From assembly GCA_028455995.1 (NCBI GenBank), contig JABELC010000002.1, positions 1,922,001-1,986,000 on the forward strand: 64,000 bases of DNA, in the 5' to 3' direction. This stretch comes from Scleromitrula shiraiana (taxonomy: Eukaryota; Ascomycota; Leotiomycetes; Helotiales; Sclerotiniaceae). Positions 37,096 to 48,874 of the stretch are shown piece after piece. Under the pieces are notes generated by a model. That model was not told the origin of the DNA. It did no database searches and was given only the letters and a program-made list of their open reading frames with translations. Made by a program: the position numbers and the translations under genes. The stretch's first letter is position 1; every line of letters begins with the position of its first letter.

Positions 37096-38939
37096 GTTGC
37101 GCTCAACTTCTAACGCGTTGATAATGTTCTATCATATTTTGTCATATCATCATATATGATGCTGGACTAGTAACCCCATAAGGGGAAAACAAGAGCGCTG
37201 ACTCCGAAACGAGTGGAGAAGCAATATTCTACGAAATTACGAGATACACACAAACCAATATTGTTTTGAGTTTGATGATTATGTTTATAACGAACTATCG
37301 GATACACTTTTATAGTTTTGCTACGGCATAGCGAGCGGATGTTTCGTTTTGTTTTTATGGTTTCTGATTTATTTCATTTTCCGAAAGATATGTGTATGGC
37401 ATCATGGCAATGAGAACTGGGGAGAACTGGTCCATCTCTCTTTTTTCACCTCTGTCATCTTCTCTTCCTATCTATACCAGTTTCAGAGATTGTGCTATGA
37501 TTCTTTTCTTCTTGACTCTGCTTTATTTGATTGCTTATTTTCTTTTGGCATAATACACACATACATGGTATTAGGAGGATCGGGTTAGGGTGGGAAACGG
37601 ATTAAAGATGAACCAGTTGATGGATGGAGGAAATTCTCAGGTGAGGGCTGGATGGTTTTCACCGAGTTTTAATTGTATTGATGGTGGGTGAATGATATGG
37701 AAGGAGAATGTTACCTTTACTTTTTTGTATGTGGGTTGATAAACAGGACTAGGATGAATAAATATAAACTGATCATATAACATATTAAATGTCATCTCTA
37801 AAACAGCGTTGATGTTTAGATAATGTTTTCGTTGTTGATGGAATGAATGTTCGGTATCCCAAACAGACAATCAATTTGTGGTTGAGATGATCCTAAGATG
37901 TAAACTTGAGAAGTAAATTTTAATCACGATTTAACTCCTTCGTCTGGCTGACAACTCTATACTATACTACTCATATTGGGCGCAAAAGTTTCAGAATCTT
38001 GCTCATGGTCGCGTTTGGTACGAGGTAGAAGATGATGCGTATTCTGTATATATAGCTGATTCAGCCGAACTCTATCAAGCACCAGAAGATTCTTACACTC
38101 CTAACTATGATTTTCATTGTAGATTTATATACTGATATACCGGTCAACGTTTTTGGCTGTTTGTATTACTAGTTAAGTAAGAATTTTACAGTCAGATAGA
38201 GAATACGTTTGTAACGCACTTAGATTTTGGTATCTGGTGCAAGATTTGCGGAGCGTTATGGTAAGTGTAATGCTTCACTGGCCATTAGCTTAGTAACCGC
38301 GACTGTAATATACTCAAAGGCCGAACTTTCAATCACTCAAAAGCCTCAGCCAATACATCCAGAATTATAAATAATTTAACTTCATTCTTACATCGACTGG
38401 GGATTTATATCGAATATAGATATGAGGTTTGTTTCCCTATGTATCTACTGCCGGTAGTCATTTCGTTCACAACTCCACCAGCTCATTAGCAGTAGATTAT
38501 TAAGCATCAGAGCCCTAGCGTAGATTAATTGAATGAATAATAGTTTTGTCAGCTAGTGAATATATAAATCAATTGCATTCTTTTCAGATCTGAAAGAATC
38601 TAAGAATCCTATGGTACAGTCTAGAAGATTCATTGAAGAGATTTTTGTTCAATGGTAGTATAACGTAAACAATTTTGCAAGGGGAAAACTTTCACTGTTT
38701 TAGATGATTGATTACCAGTGAATATTATCATTTAGTAGGTCACGAATGACGCGTGGTCCTTCATATGTCTTCCGTAAAAACGATCGGCTTGGAGGTATAT
38801 AAGAATTGATGCAATATTACATCTACCATTACGCACAACGAAAATCTCCTCGCAAACCGTCATCACTAAATCAATGTCTGATTCCTAACACGACTTAAAA
38901 CTAGACTTAAAACTACAAACTGGTAACTTTCAGAAAAGA
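37096..38939. other. Intergenic spacer, AT-rich
   Basis: 1.8 kb between atg2 and an orphan gene, with no credible open frames, no tandem array of note and no recognised RNA gene. Confidence 0.6.
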
Positions 38940-39527
38940 ATGGATCGTGACAGCAAAGCCACTTCAAGCCCAACTCCAAGCCCGAGCTCAAACCTAGAGA
39001 CCTCTGATCTCTCAAGTCCCCACACCACGACCGAGAGTATGCCGGACATTCCTTTCCATCCAGCACTCGTCTACAGTTCCAGCTGTTCTAGCTTAAGCAT
39101 CATCCTAGATTTTCGCACCGAGCCGAGACCATTCATCAACACTGTCTATGGAATGGCGCTTCTGAAGAATCTTACTCTATACACCAACCTTGCAGAATCC
39201 GTCGGCATCCAGGTACTTCTCCCCGCGTTCGTGGACGATGCCACGATCCCATTCGATGCACGAAGCCCCGTCGCCTTGATCTTTAGCCAGGTGGTATACC
39301 GACTCAACAAATTCCAGGACATTAAGAAAGTTGTTGTCGATTTCCAGTTTCATTCTGAATACAATTCCTCTCAGATGAATTTTGCTGCCGCGTTTTGGCA
39401 ACTGGATTTTGCGCGCTGGGAACTTAGGGCGTTGGTTCCGGCGAAGAATGGCCCTGGGTTTCTTCTTGTTGAGTCTGATTCGGATAGAGATGAGGAAATT
39501 GCTACTATCTATAGGAATAACTATTGA
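38940..39527 (+). CDS. Hypothetical protein, orphan
   Basis: Single exon, 195 aa, in a gene-poor AT-rich island (37.1-41.7 kb). Residues 1-35 are Ser/Pro/Thr-rich and probably disordered. The rest has an alternating hydrophobic pattern (LSIILDFRTEPRPFINTVYG, IQVLLPAFVDDATI, IKKVVVDFQF, WELRALVPAKNGPGFLLVE) that suggests a compact alpha/beta domain. There is no signal peptide or membrane segment, and I recognise no family. The codon pattern is gene-like and the local GC is higher than the flanks, which supports coding. The final DSDRDEE stretch is acidic. Confidence 0.6.
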   Translation: MDRDSKATSSPTPSPSSNLETSDLSSPHTTTESMPDIPFHPALVYSSSCSSLSIILDFRTEPRPFINTVYGMALLKNLTLYTNLAESVGIQVLLPAFVDDATIPFDARSPVALIFSQVVYRLNKFQDIKKVVVDFQFHSEYNSSQMNFAAAFWQLDFARWELRALVPAKNGPGFLLVESDSDRDEEIATIYRNNY

Positions 39528-40270
39528 TGCAGAATTCTCATGTAGGCTTGCAATGACTTACATCATGATGATTGGTTATGGAGGATTGACTGAGTGGTCA
39601 TTTTAGGAATTAGTGGCTTCTCATGACGATTAAGGGAGAAACTTTAAGATAGGCATTGAATTCCAAAAACGTTAGTCTGCTACATGATCATAATATTGAT
39701 TCAAAATCTACTCGCCTGATAATCCAGTGGTATAAATATTCTGAAAGTGATCATGAAAATGTAAAGTTATTCTGCTATTGATGTATAACTACCGGCGATT
39801 TTTATAGCAGATCCAGAGACATGAACCTATATTCTTGATCCATGAGAAGAATGACTATGTGAATGAAATTTCTCTAAATTATTCTATCCATGATATTTTA
39901 CAAACCTTGTGATAAGATAAGTTACGTTACGAAACGCCGACGGAAGGTCTCTTCCTATATAATAAAGATTATCCAGAATAATTAATTAATTAATGAAAAT
40001 CATCCACCGCCAAAAGCATAACCAACATTCTCCGCAAACTCTACACCAATGTTTCATCAGAACTAGAACAATATTTATCAGACCTACGTTGGGTCTGTCG
40101 AGTTCTTAATTGACTTCTGTAAGGCCCATTCTTATTCTCAATTTTCCTTATCACACTCTCAACTTTCATTTCCTTCCCAGCTCTTCCACCTCCTTCCGTT
40201 TTCTTCGTAGACTTTTCCGCTCCTTTGACTCTCTCCGTCTCTTTCTCGGCCTATTTTGGCTGCATCCTTT

Positions 40271-40519
40271 TAGGTTTTTCCCGCCTCTTTACAGAGCCTT
40301 TTATTCTCGTTCTTGAGTTCCTTCAGCACAGCGAAATTGGGATATCTTTACTCTATCTCCCTCGCTATTGTGGATTTCGTTCTCCATGAACAACTCTAAT
40401 CATCAGCCGAGCTGTCAGTGTCTTATATGGTTCTGAATTTATCCTAGTTCTTTCATACTCGTCTATGAAATCTTGGATGATGGGAATAAACTCTCTGAGT
40501 GATGCTGCCACTGGCAAGT
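40271..40519 (-). pseudogene. Possible relic of a pogo/Fot-type transposase C-terminus
   Basis: Reading the minus strand from about 40,519, a 50-codon stretch reads SLREFIPIIQDFIDEYER and so on to a stop at 40,368. After a frame change, LKELKNENKRLCKEAGKT appears near 40,330-40,271. The second piece resembles the charged coiled tail (LLKE..EN..L) after the DDE domain of fungal pogo-like transposases. No catalytic core is present. The call rests on motif resemblance only. Confidence 0.25.
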
Positions 40520-40577
40520 TTTATCTTGACCTCTTATCTTTTCTGCTGCGATCTAATCTGGCTGCTATCTGGGAGCG

Positions 40578-40615
<38 letters not shown>
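40578..40615. repeat. (GAT)n microsatellite
   Basis: About twelve GAT triplets without interruption. Confidence 0.95.
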
Positions 40616-40750
40616 GGTGAGATTCACGTTGATATTGTACTTCTAGTTTGAGTGGCTCCGCAAGTCGCATTATATATCGTGAAGTGATATATATGATAGT
40701 TTTGAGTTCTATCTCGCTTGAGATATCTTTGAACCCATGCTCGATATATT

Positions 40751-40816
40751 TGTATATTTGTATATTTGTATGTATGTATGTATGTATGTATATATGTATG
40801 TATGTACGTACGTATG
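40751..40816. repeat. (TGTA)n / TATTTG microsatellite
   Basis: TATATTTG units grade into about ten TATG/TGTA units and end in TACG variants. Confidence 0.9.
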
Positions 40817-41670
40817 AATAATAAAGTTAAAATTAATATCAAGTATCAGCATAATTTTAATTTTATCCGCGGAAAAAAAAGATACACGAATAGGAGCATC
40901 ATGAATAGATATTGAGATTTATTATTAAGCTTTATTTGACACATAGCTGCTTTTTACTAAGCTATCCTCACTAGCAGACGTGGTCGATCACCTGCGTCTA
41001 TTTTGATCCAGATCTTGATATAATCTGATTTCCGAAATGTTGCACGACGTATTGATTCTCTGAGTTGCTAGGCAGTTCAAAGACCATACATAGGCTACTA
41101 GTAACATCATGCGTAAATATCTATGTTTAGATAACGCAATAATAATCCTCTAAGTGAAATTTCCTTTTAAGCGCTGTAGATAATTTGCTATTAGTTGAGG
41201 AAGCTATAGGCATTTATTAAGAGACAGGTAGTCGTAGCTTAATGCTAGTGATTAGCATAAAGTTCAATATGATATAATAATAATAATAATAATAAACTGC
41301 AGGTTCAGTGAATTATCATGCTCAGATGAGATATGGAACGGGAGTAATATCACGATTCGCTTAATCAACTACTAGTAGTTAAATGATATGAAAATCTTCT
41401 ATAGAAACCTTCTCTAGAAACCCTGAGATTTATTAAGTGAGGTTTTATAGAGGTTTCGTGGAGGAAAAGCGGTGAGATTTTCACTTGCATTTGAATGGGT
41501 TGTTGGATGGCTATTTGATATGTAAAGTATGGGATATCATACGTACAAGTAAGGAACTTGTCATGGCAAAATATGAACTCAATCCCTCATTACAAGTATA
41601 CCACTAATAACCAAACAACTATCACTTCGATCGATCGATCGATCAATCAATTAACTATTTAATCAATCAA

Positions 41671-43296
41671 CTATTTAATCAAGATCCCATAATCCCCCCC
41701 AACCTCCACCCTCGCTCCCTCCATCTCCCCCTTAACACCCAACAGCTTAACATTGCCCCCCTTCTCCGTACTCCACTTCTCCAAGAACATCCGCACTTCC
41801 TCCCCTGTAACTTCATCATCCCTCACCAACAAAACAATCGCGTCGTATCCCCCCGCGCCAGGAACAACCCCCCCAACAACCCCCTCCACCTCCCTCGTAA
41901 CCGCATCTAGCAATTCCGTCTGCTCAGCCGGTTCGATAGGGACGCCCGACCTGGTCCCCATCTCTCGGAGCTTCTCTCTAATCCTCTCGAAGGCTTCTTT
42001 TGCTTTCGCCTCTCCACTTCCATTTCCATCTCCCTTTCCATCGGTCTCCCAGTTTGCGAAAATACTAGCGAGTGCCTCGTTCCGGGCCTGCAGCTCATCC
42101 ATCAATTCTTTTGATCCCCGAGGGTCTGATTTTTTCCACTCGAGTACCTTTTTCACCATGCCTACGGTTTGCGAACCGCAGTCTACGTCGCACATTATGA
42201 GCGCCATGCCCTTGGGAATGGTAACGCCGTCTTTGAAAATCTGTGCGTCCCATTTCTTCGCTTCCCCGTTATGATTAGCAGAATCGGAATCGGAATTAGA
42301 ATCAAAAGAATCCTCCACGCACTGACGAACACGGGTGGCAAACCCGGCGGAACCGGGTTCGCCGAGCGAGGAGAGAATGGAGGGCGTGAAGCGGCGGTAC
42401 AGACAGGTTCCGTAGACGGCGGTGGCGATGTCGAAGCCGGAGCCGACTTTTCCTTGGGCGGCACAGTGGGCGGCTTGGGAGAGGTTGTGGAGGGTTGATT
42501 TTCCGGGGTCGGTTTCGAGGGAGAATTTGGAGGTGGGCAGATAGTGGGTGAGGAGGGCGCCGACGAAGGAGGTTACGAGGGCGGCAGAGGAACCGAGACC
42601 GGTTTTGTGGGCTGAGGAGAGGGGGACGCGGAAATCGAGGAAGGTGTGGGCGGGGTTTGAAGAGCTGCTTATTACGTGGGTGCTGGGGTGGGAATAGTAG
42701 TCGCTGTCTGCGAGGATGGTGATGGATGTGGGGGTGATGGTTTTGGTGGGGAGGATGCTGGATATGTAGGTTAGGGTGTATTGGAGGGCGGTTTCTATGA
42801 AGGGATTTTTGGAGGTGGTGGTTGTTGAGGAACTGGAATGGGTATTAGTTGAGATGTTTGTATAGGTAGGTAGATTTTGGAATTAGATTTGGATTAGATG
42901 TTTGGAGGATGGATGGATGGAAAGTTTATGTTCACGTGATGAATATAAAATAGGGGAGAGCATAGTATATAAAATGAGGCCATGAATCGACAGATACACA
43001 AAAAGAAACCACAGGAAAAATAAAACTTCTCACCTCTGTAACTGAGTAACCTCAATACCGCCATCCTCCTCCATTAAATGATACCCATAATTCCAAGTAG
43101 CATCTCTAAACTGAGGACTCTTAACAATAATCTCGGATAACTGTACACCAGAACTAGTATCGATATCTTGAACCAACACGTGTATACGCGCACTTAATCC
43201 AAATACTAATGCGGTATAGTCTCGATCGAGAACTAGATATCCGCCTGCTAAGAAGACTTTTCCCGGGGCGGATATGGCAGTTGTTTTGGGAGTCAT
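41671..43296 (-). CDS. erg8: Phosphomevalonate kinase
   Basis: Two exons on the minus strand, 43296-43034 and 42832-41671, with a comparatively long 201-nt intron; 474 aa. The start MTPKTTAISAPGKVFLAGGY carries the GHMP-kinase N-terminal motif. HKTGLGSSAALVTSF (about 163-177) is the GHMP ATP-binding loop, QGKVGSGFDIATAVYGT is typical of phosphomevalonate kinases, and VVPGAGGYDAIVLLV near the C-terminus is GHMP motif 3. The enzyme turns mevalonate-5-phosphate into the diphosphate in ergosterol and isoprenoid synthesis. A Ser/Asn/Asp-rich insertion (SFDSNSDSDSANHN) and a Gly/Lys/Glu-rich insertion are local variations. The coding strand is C-rich in the first half of exon 2 and G-rich in the second. 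Confidence 0.92.
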
Positions 43297-45328
43297 CTTT
43301 TAGGGGGGGGGTTGGGATGTTCGTTAGGTATGGATTGTATGGGTATGGATGGATAGATGTATGGATGGATTGTTCCTCAAAGTTTTCTTTGCCTTGAATA
43401 TGAGGATGGATATGTCTGCCTTGTTCCACAGGATAGATGGATGGATTTACCGTATAGATGGCGGGCGATGTTCTGGTTGAACTGGAATGTAATGGAAGGA
43501 TGAAGTAATTGCACAATACCGCCGAAGTTTCCGTATACCATCAAATTTTTATTCTTTATTATTTTTTAGTTTCTTGACCCCACACAAAATTGTATGGATC
43601 GATCAATCATCAGCCTCAAAAAAGATGTAACTTTTTTTTTTTTTTTTTTTTCTCTATATACCAAGTGGAGTTTTTTGTATTTTTTGGTATATTGTATGTT
43701 GTATATTGTGGATCTTCTATTTTGTTCTATGGAGTTTCCATGGGCAAAATCGAAGTTGAATTCGAATTCAGGATCGGGATTTGTATCGTGATCGTACAAC
43801 TATTAAGGCGGTCGGTCAATTAGTATTTGTTTGTTACATCACTACTCGAGTAGGCTATCGTTAAATTTTTTTTTCAATGGATACCCGCAATATTGCAATA
43901 TTGTATTCAGCCACCACTATTCATTCATCGAGAATTACCGTTAGAGTAGTGGCTGGTGGCTGGTGGTTGGTCTTTTATATCAATGATGGCATGTACATCT
44001 ACATGTTACATGGCTTTCCCCATATCCGAGACCGAGTTGGAACTTGGCATACATCGATCAATACCGGTATTTGCGAATGGAAGCGGACTATTTCATACCC
44101 CGAATCCGAAGAATGAGAATATTCTAGAACTAAATAGGAATTTTGGCTGAATTGATCAACATAATTAATAATAAATCCGTACCAAAAAGGTCGAATTTTA
44201 CACTCGGTGATAAAGAATATTTACTTAGTTACTTAGCATTTAAACCCCTCATAGTTTTTTGTATTTATGATTTTAACCAATTGGATTAAGCCCTTGATTT
44301 ATATTTAAGGTAAAACGCTTGAATTGAGCCCGTGAATTTGGAAGTTCAAGTTAGTTAATAAGCTTTATCTATATCTAAATAATAAGTATAGTCTCTTAAG
44401 CCCTGTAAAAATTACAAGGATCCTATATGAATATTAACAAGGATTGAAAGGGAAGAAAAGACAAATTTCTCAGGTCCAAGCCGAAAGATTATCGCCATGA
44501 TAAACTTTTTTTTATTTTTTTTTTTATCTAAAGTTTCTGACGTATATCAAAATTGCTGTGAATATTAATAATGATAATAATGATAATAATAATAATAATA
44601 ATAATAATACTAAATAATGAATAGCTACCGGATCTTCACCTTTGTAGATCAATTGTTAATTGTTAGGGCATCTTCTTCCTACAAATCATGCATCCGAAGG
44701 CAACCAAATAATATCAAATTTTGATATCGCACTTCATATTCGTCATCAAGTTTTATGCTTACCAGTCTCCTTGTTAGTACTACCTTCACCTAGTAGAATT
44801 TTATAGTGAGAATTCAAGAGTAATAATAATAATAAAATAATAATACTACTACTTCTTCCAATTTTACTTCTTACATTCCCATTCATTCATTTATTCATCC
44901 ATTCATCTACTACTTCTCAGGAAAATTCATTACCTGTCAATAACCTCAGGTTTTTTTTTACTTTCACTTATCATCGCCACTCATCTATCAAATCTATCTA
45001 GGAATATTACCTGAATATTGAGAACTTTCATTGAATATCAAATTCTTCAATTCAACCCCCCTCCCCTTCCCTCTACCATCACCAAATAAACTCAATCAGC
45101 GCGTTTATTTGACGGTTCAACTGTCAAATGAACCTGCATAATTGAATTTTTTGAGATCTTGAAGTGAGACTTTTTCTAAAAATCCAATTGTTACACATAA
45201 TTGGAGTCATATAATTTTCTTATTCGTTTGTGCGAAAATTTTCACCTCAAACGAACTCCAAAAGAAGCTGACATTCATTCTCAATTAGTCTCCTCTCTAT
45301 TAATCTTGAGAGGTCAAACCATTACTAA
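43297..45328. other. Divergent promoter region, AT-rich
   Basis: 2.0 kb between the divergent erg8 and PPR genes. It contains a GATGGAT run near 43344-43370, a poly-T run at about 43630-43650, ATA runs near 44570-44615 and 44820-44850, and CATT runs near 44880-44910. Short frames here overlap the repeats. No gene recognised. Confidence 0.6.
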
Positions 45329-48300
45329 ATGCCAATCTACAATAACCTCTATTCGAATCTTGCACGTCAAGGGTTCGCGAAATCTGTTACTCACGGTTAT
45401 GCTCAATCTGTTGTTGCCGCAACTCATCCTCAAGTCTTAGCTACAAATAATCGTCCTTTATCTCTACAGCGTCGAAAGAGTAAGCTCGGTCATTTACCCA
45501 CCTATAACTTCCAAAATGCTTTTCATACGAGTTCCAATTCAACCGGTACAGCTGTCATCCAAGATGGTAAACATGATGGAGGTATAGAAACGTATTCGGA
45601 TGCTTGGAAAGCACAAAATGGAGAACATGGAAAGGACGACAGGCAATTCCACCAACTTCGAAAATGTATAGAATGGAAGCCTGCATCAATCCAAGTAGAC
45701 GGAGAAGGGAAGAGTAATGTTGTGGCAAACGATGTTGAGTCATCCGAAGTTCCCAAGCAAGTAAAGCGCACATACAGCACTAGCGCGGTAGATGATATCA
45801 AACGAGTTCATTTCGAGGCAGAGGAGGAAGCTGCATTGGCCAAGATTGACGCAGCCATCGAAAAGGAGATCAAATCCCGAGAAGATCAAGCCGCATTCGA
45901 AGCGGAATTGAATGTTGTCGCAGCACGTGTACCGACCCCTCCTCTTGCACCCACTCAATCGCCAGCTCTTTCCGTCGAAACTGAGTTTGAACCTTCCGAA
46001 CGATCATCTATCACTTCTACCACACCTGTCACATCAACTTCAGATCTCCAATCTTTGAGTTATGCCGAACATCTTACAAAACTCTCGGAAAGTGGTAGAC
46101 ATGCCGAAATTCCAGCTGTATTTGAGGCAATGCTTGTTGCAGGTATTAAGCCTACATCAACTGCATACAATGCTCTGTTAGATGCGGCAATCCATCTTCC
46201 CGCCGAACAAATTCAGGTCGTACCAAAAGCTTTGGATGTTTATTCTGATATGCTTAGACGAAAGGTATTACCAGACACTTCAACATACAACACACTCATT
46301 AATTTGATTGCTTCACGATCAATTGCTGTTTCTTCATTGAAACAAACATTGGAAGAGAAACGTGTTAGATTTGGAGGAATGGAGGAGGCTGGCAAATTTA
46401 TGTTTGCTTCAAACGAACTAGAGTTTGCCATCCTAGCTGAAGATGATCGATTGGAACTTGCTGTTAGATTGTTCGATGCGTCAATCTCGTACCACAAAGA
46501 CAGATCATACCCAGCAGAGACATATCATCAGATCATATCTGCTTGTGCTGATGCTGGTAGAGTTCAGGATATGGTACGACTTTATGAACATATGGAGACT
46601 ACCAAGGTTGTACCATTGGCTGCTACATTTCCACCAATGATTAGAGGTTTCACCAAATCAGGTGATTTGAGCAGTGCTGTTGAATGTTACAATGAGTACA
46701 AACAGTTGGCTGTTTCAGATGATCTTGGAAATGTTCAATTATCTGAACGTCAAGACGCACAAATATATGCTGCTGTCATTAAAGCTTACGTCACTTCCGA
46801 TAAAATGGCAGGTGCTGCGAAGTTTTATAACAAGATCGTTGAGGGATATGGACCAAATGTTGAAGCTTTCCGGGATGTTCTCATTGGTGAAGGATTTGTT
46901 CAAGGTTTACTTGAACGTGAGATGCTTTCAGAAGCTTTAGGCTGGGCTGAAGGACTTCAACCCCCAACCAAGTCAATGGTTATGAGCACCATCTCTATGC
47001 GTGCTGCTGATAAGGGAGAAAAGGGTATTGCAGTTGCAGCTTTCTCTCATATCAACCCCGATCCTAGCATTGCGAAACCAACTATGGCCTTGTTGGCTTT
47101 GAGTGTTAGAAATGGTGATGTTCCTTCAGCTCAAAGATATTGGCATATTCTTACCGCCGCTGAAATGCCGGTATCATCAGCCTTTATTGAGCCTACCGCC
47201 ATGTTTGCAGTTGCAATGATTGGTTCTGGACAAGTTTTGGAAGGTCTCAATCAATCTGAACATATGTTTTCTAGAATTAGAGCATCTGTTACTGATTCTA
47301 ACTCTCATGTCGCTGATGAAATCGAAGAGGGCATTGAGTTCATTGCTCGATTCATGAAATCACATGGTATCGTTGATCCTCGTGATGCGCCTTCCGAAGT
47401 TATCTACCAACAAAACCTTCAACCTGCAATATACGCACCACAACCTACATACGAGGATACGTTTGATCCATATGCCGCTTCTACCGACTTCAAAGGTTCC
47501 GCTCTTATTGCCGATGAACTTGAGAGAGGAATCAGTAGCCGTGGTAAAGGATCAAAACTTAATGATGCTTTGGGTAGATTTAGAAACATGCGTCGCGCTG
47601 GCCGTCATCCAAGATATATCACTTACGCCAAACTCATTAATGCCGCTGCTCGAGAGGAGAGAATGAATTTAGTCCATGATATTCTTGCTATGGCACGATC
47701 CGATGTTCCTATGTTACCGCAATACGCTGTCGTTCGATATGGTTGGGTATCAATTCTTGATGCTATGGTTGGTGCATGCTTAACCCTGGGCAACCGTACT
47801 CTTGCTGCTCAATATCATCAAGAACTTCTTGATATGGGTGCTGCGCCAACTGCTAATACTTTCGGTCTTTACATTACAACATTGAAGGAATCAACAAAAA
47901 CTTTTGATGAAGCTTCTGAAGCTGTCAAAATCTTTCATCGCGCTAAGACCGAAGGTGTTGAACCTTCATCTTTCCTTTACAATGCTCTCATCGGTAAACT
48001 CGGAAAGGCTCGTCGAATCGATGATTGTCTCTTCTACTTTGCCGAGATGCGTGGTCTTGGTATTCGACCTACTAGTGTCACTTATGGTACAATTGTCAAC
48101 GCTCTTTGCAGAGTTAGTGATGAGAAGTTTGCTGAAGAATTGTTTGAGGAAATGGAATCTATGCCAAATTATAAGGCTAGACCTGCTCCTTACAACAGTT
48201 TGATGCAATTCTTCCTTACTACCAAACGCGATAAGAGCAAGGTTCTATCATATTATGAAAGAATGAAGTCTAAGGGTATTCAACCAACGAACCATACCTA

Positions 48301-48874
48301 TAAACTTCTTGTCGATACTCACGCTACACTCGAACCTGTTAATATGACCGCTGCTGAAGCTATCCTCGATATTATTCGTGGCAATGGTGACAAACCAGAG
48401 GCAGTCCATTACTCTTCATTGATCCACGCAAAGGGTTGTGTTTTGCATGATATGGAAGGTGCTAGAAAGGTTTTCGATTCCGTTATGGCCGATTCATCAA
48501 TTAGACCCCAAGCTTGTCTTTATCAAGCATTATTCGAATCTATGGTTGCCAATCACCGAGTCGTGGATACCGAATCAATCCTTTCAGATATGTCACGCCG
48601 AGGTGTTGAGATGACTCCTTATATTGCAAACACTCTTATTCATGGATGGGCAAACGAACGTAACATTGAAAAGAGCAAAGCAATTTTCGAAACTGTTGGT
48701 AGAGAAAAGAGAGAGCCAAGTACTTACGAAGCAATGACTCGAGCTTATCTTGCCGTTGAAGACAGAACTAGTGCTCAGAATGTTGTTCAAGAGATGCTTC
48801 ATAGGGGATACCCTGGAGCTGTCTCTAACAAGGTTCTCGAATTGCTAGGTGGTGGCCAAACCGAAACCGCTTAA
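45329..48874 (+). CDS. Large mitochondrial pentatricopeptide-repeat (PPR) protein
   Basis: Single exon, 1181 aa. The N-terminus (MPIYNNLYSNLARQGFAKSV, then SLQRRKSKLG and AFHTSSNS) has the basic, hydroxylated look of a mitochondrial targeting sequence. An acidic coiled segment (FEAEEEAALAKIDAAIEKEI) lies near 170-200. From about residue 245 to the end there are many PPR-type helix pairs, for example TSTAYNALLDAAIH, DTSTYNTLINLIA, SSFLYNALIGKLGKARRIDD and IRPTSVTYGTIVNALCRVSD. PPR proteins bind organellar RNA in a sequence-specific way. Large fungal members such as Neurospora CYA-5 and yeast Pet309 act on COX1 mRNA, and this could be the CYA-5 counterpart, but I cannot confirm that from sequence alone. 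The first ATG of the frame is used as start; the upstream region is AT-rich non-coding. Confidence 0.85.
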   Translation: MPIYNNLYSNLARQGFAKSVTHGYAQSVVAATHPQVLATNNRPLSLQRRKSKLGHLPTYNFQNAFHTSSNSTGTAVIQDGKHDGGIETYSDAWKAQNGEHGKDDRQFHQLRKCIEWKPASIQVDGEGKSNVVANDVESSEVPKQVKRTYSTSAVDDIKRVHFEAEEEAALAKIDAAIEKEIKSREDQAAFEAELNVVAARVPTPPLAPTQSPALSVETEFEPSERSSITSTTPVTSTSDLQSLSYAEHLTKLSESGRHAEIPAVFEAMLVAGIKPTSTAYNALLDAAIHLPAEQIQVVPKALDVYSDMLRRKVLPDTSTYNTLINLIASRSIAVSSLKQTLEEKRVRFGGMEEAGKFMFASNELEFAILAEDDRLELAVRLFDASISYHKDRSYPAETYHQIISACADAGRVQDMVRLYEHMETTKVVPLAATFPPMIRGFTKSGDLSSAVECYNEYKQLAVSDDLGNVQLSERQDAQIYAAVIKAYVTSDKMAGAAKFYNKIVEGYGPNVEAFRDVLIGEGFVQGLLEREMLSEALGWAEGLQPPTKSMVMSTISMRAADKGEKGIAVAAFSHINPDPSIAKPTMALLALSVRNGDVPSAQRYWHILTAAEMPVSSAFIEPTAMFAVAMIGSGQVLEGLNQSEHMFSRIRASVTDSNSHVADEIEEGIEFIARFMKSHGIVDPRDAPSEVIYQQNLQPAIYAPQPTYEDTFDPYAASTDFKGSALIADELERGISSRGKGSKLNDALGRFRNMRRAGRHPRYITYAKLINAAAREERMNLVHDILAMARSDVPMLPQYAVVRYGWVSILDAMVGACLTLGNRTLAAQYHQELLDMGAAPTANTFGLYITTLKESTKTFDEASEAVKIFHRAKTEGVEPSSFLYNALIGKLGKARRIDDCLFYFAEMRGLGIRPTSVTYGTIVNALCRVSDEKFAEELFEEMESMPNYKARPAPYNSLMQFFLTTKRDKSKVLSYYERMKSKGIQPTNHTYKLLVDTHATLEPVNMTAAEAILDIIRGNGDKPEAVHYSSLIHAKGCVLHDMEGARKVFDSVMADSSIRPQACLYQALFESMVANHRVVDTESILSDMSRRGVEMTPYIANTLIHGWANERNIEKSKAIFETVGREKREPSTYEAMTRAYLAVEDRTSAQNVVQEMLHRGYPGAVSNKVLELLGGGQTETA

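Larger units (their letters stand above)
39528..41670. other. Intergenic island with transposon-relic-like fragments and microsatellites
   Basis: 2.1 kb. It contains coding-like fragments on the minus strand (40,271-40,519), a GAT run, a TGTA run and an ATA run (about 41277-41295). A CGAT run (about 41627-41645) lies next to the stop of the phosphomevalonate kinase gene. Confidence 0.5.
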
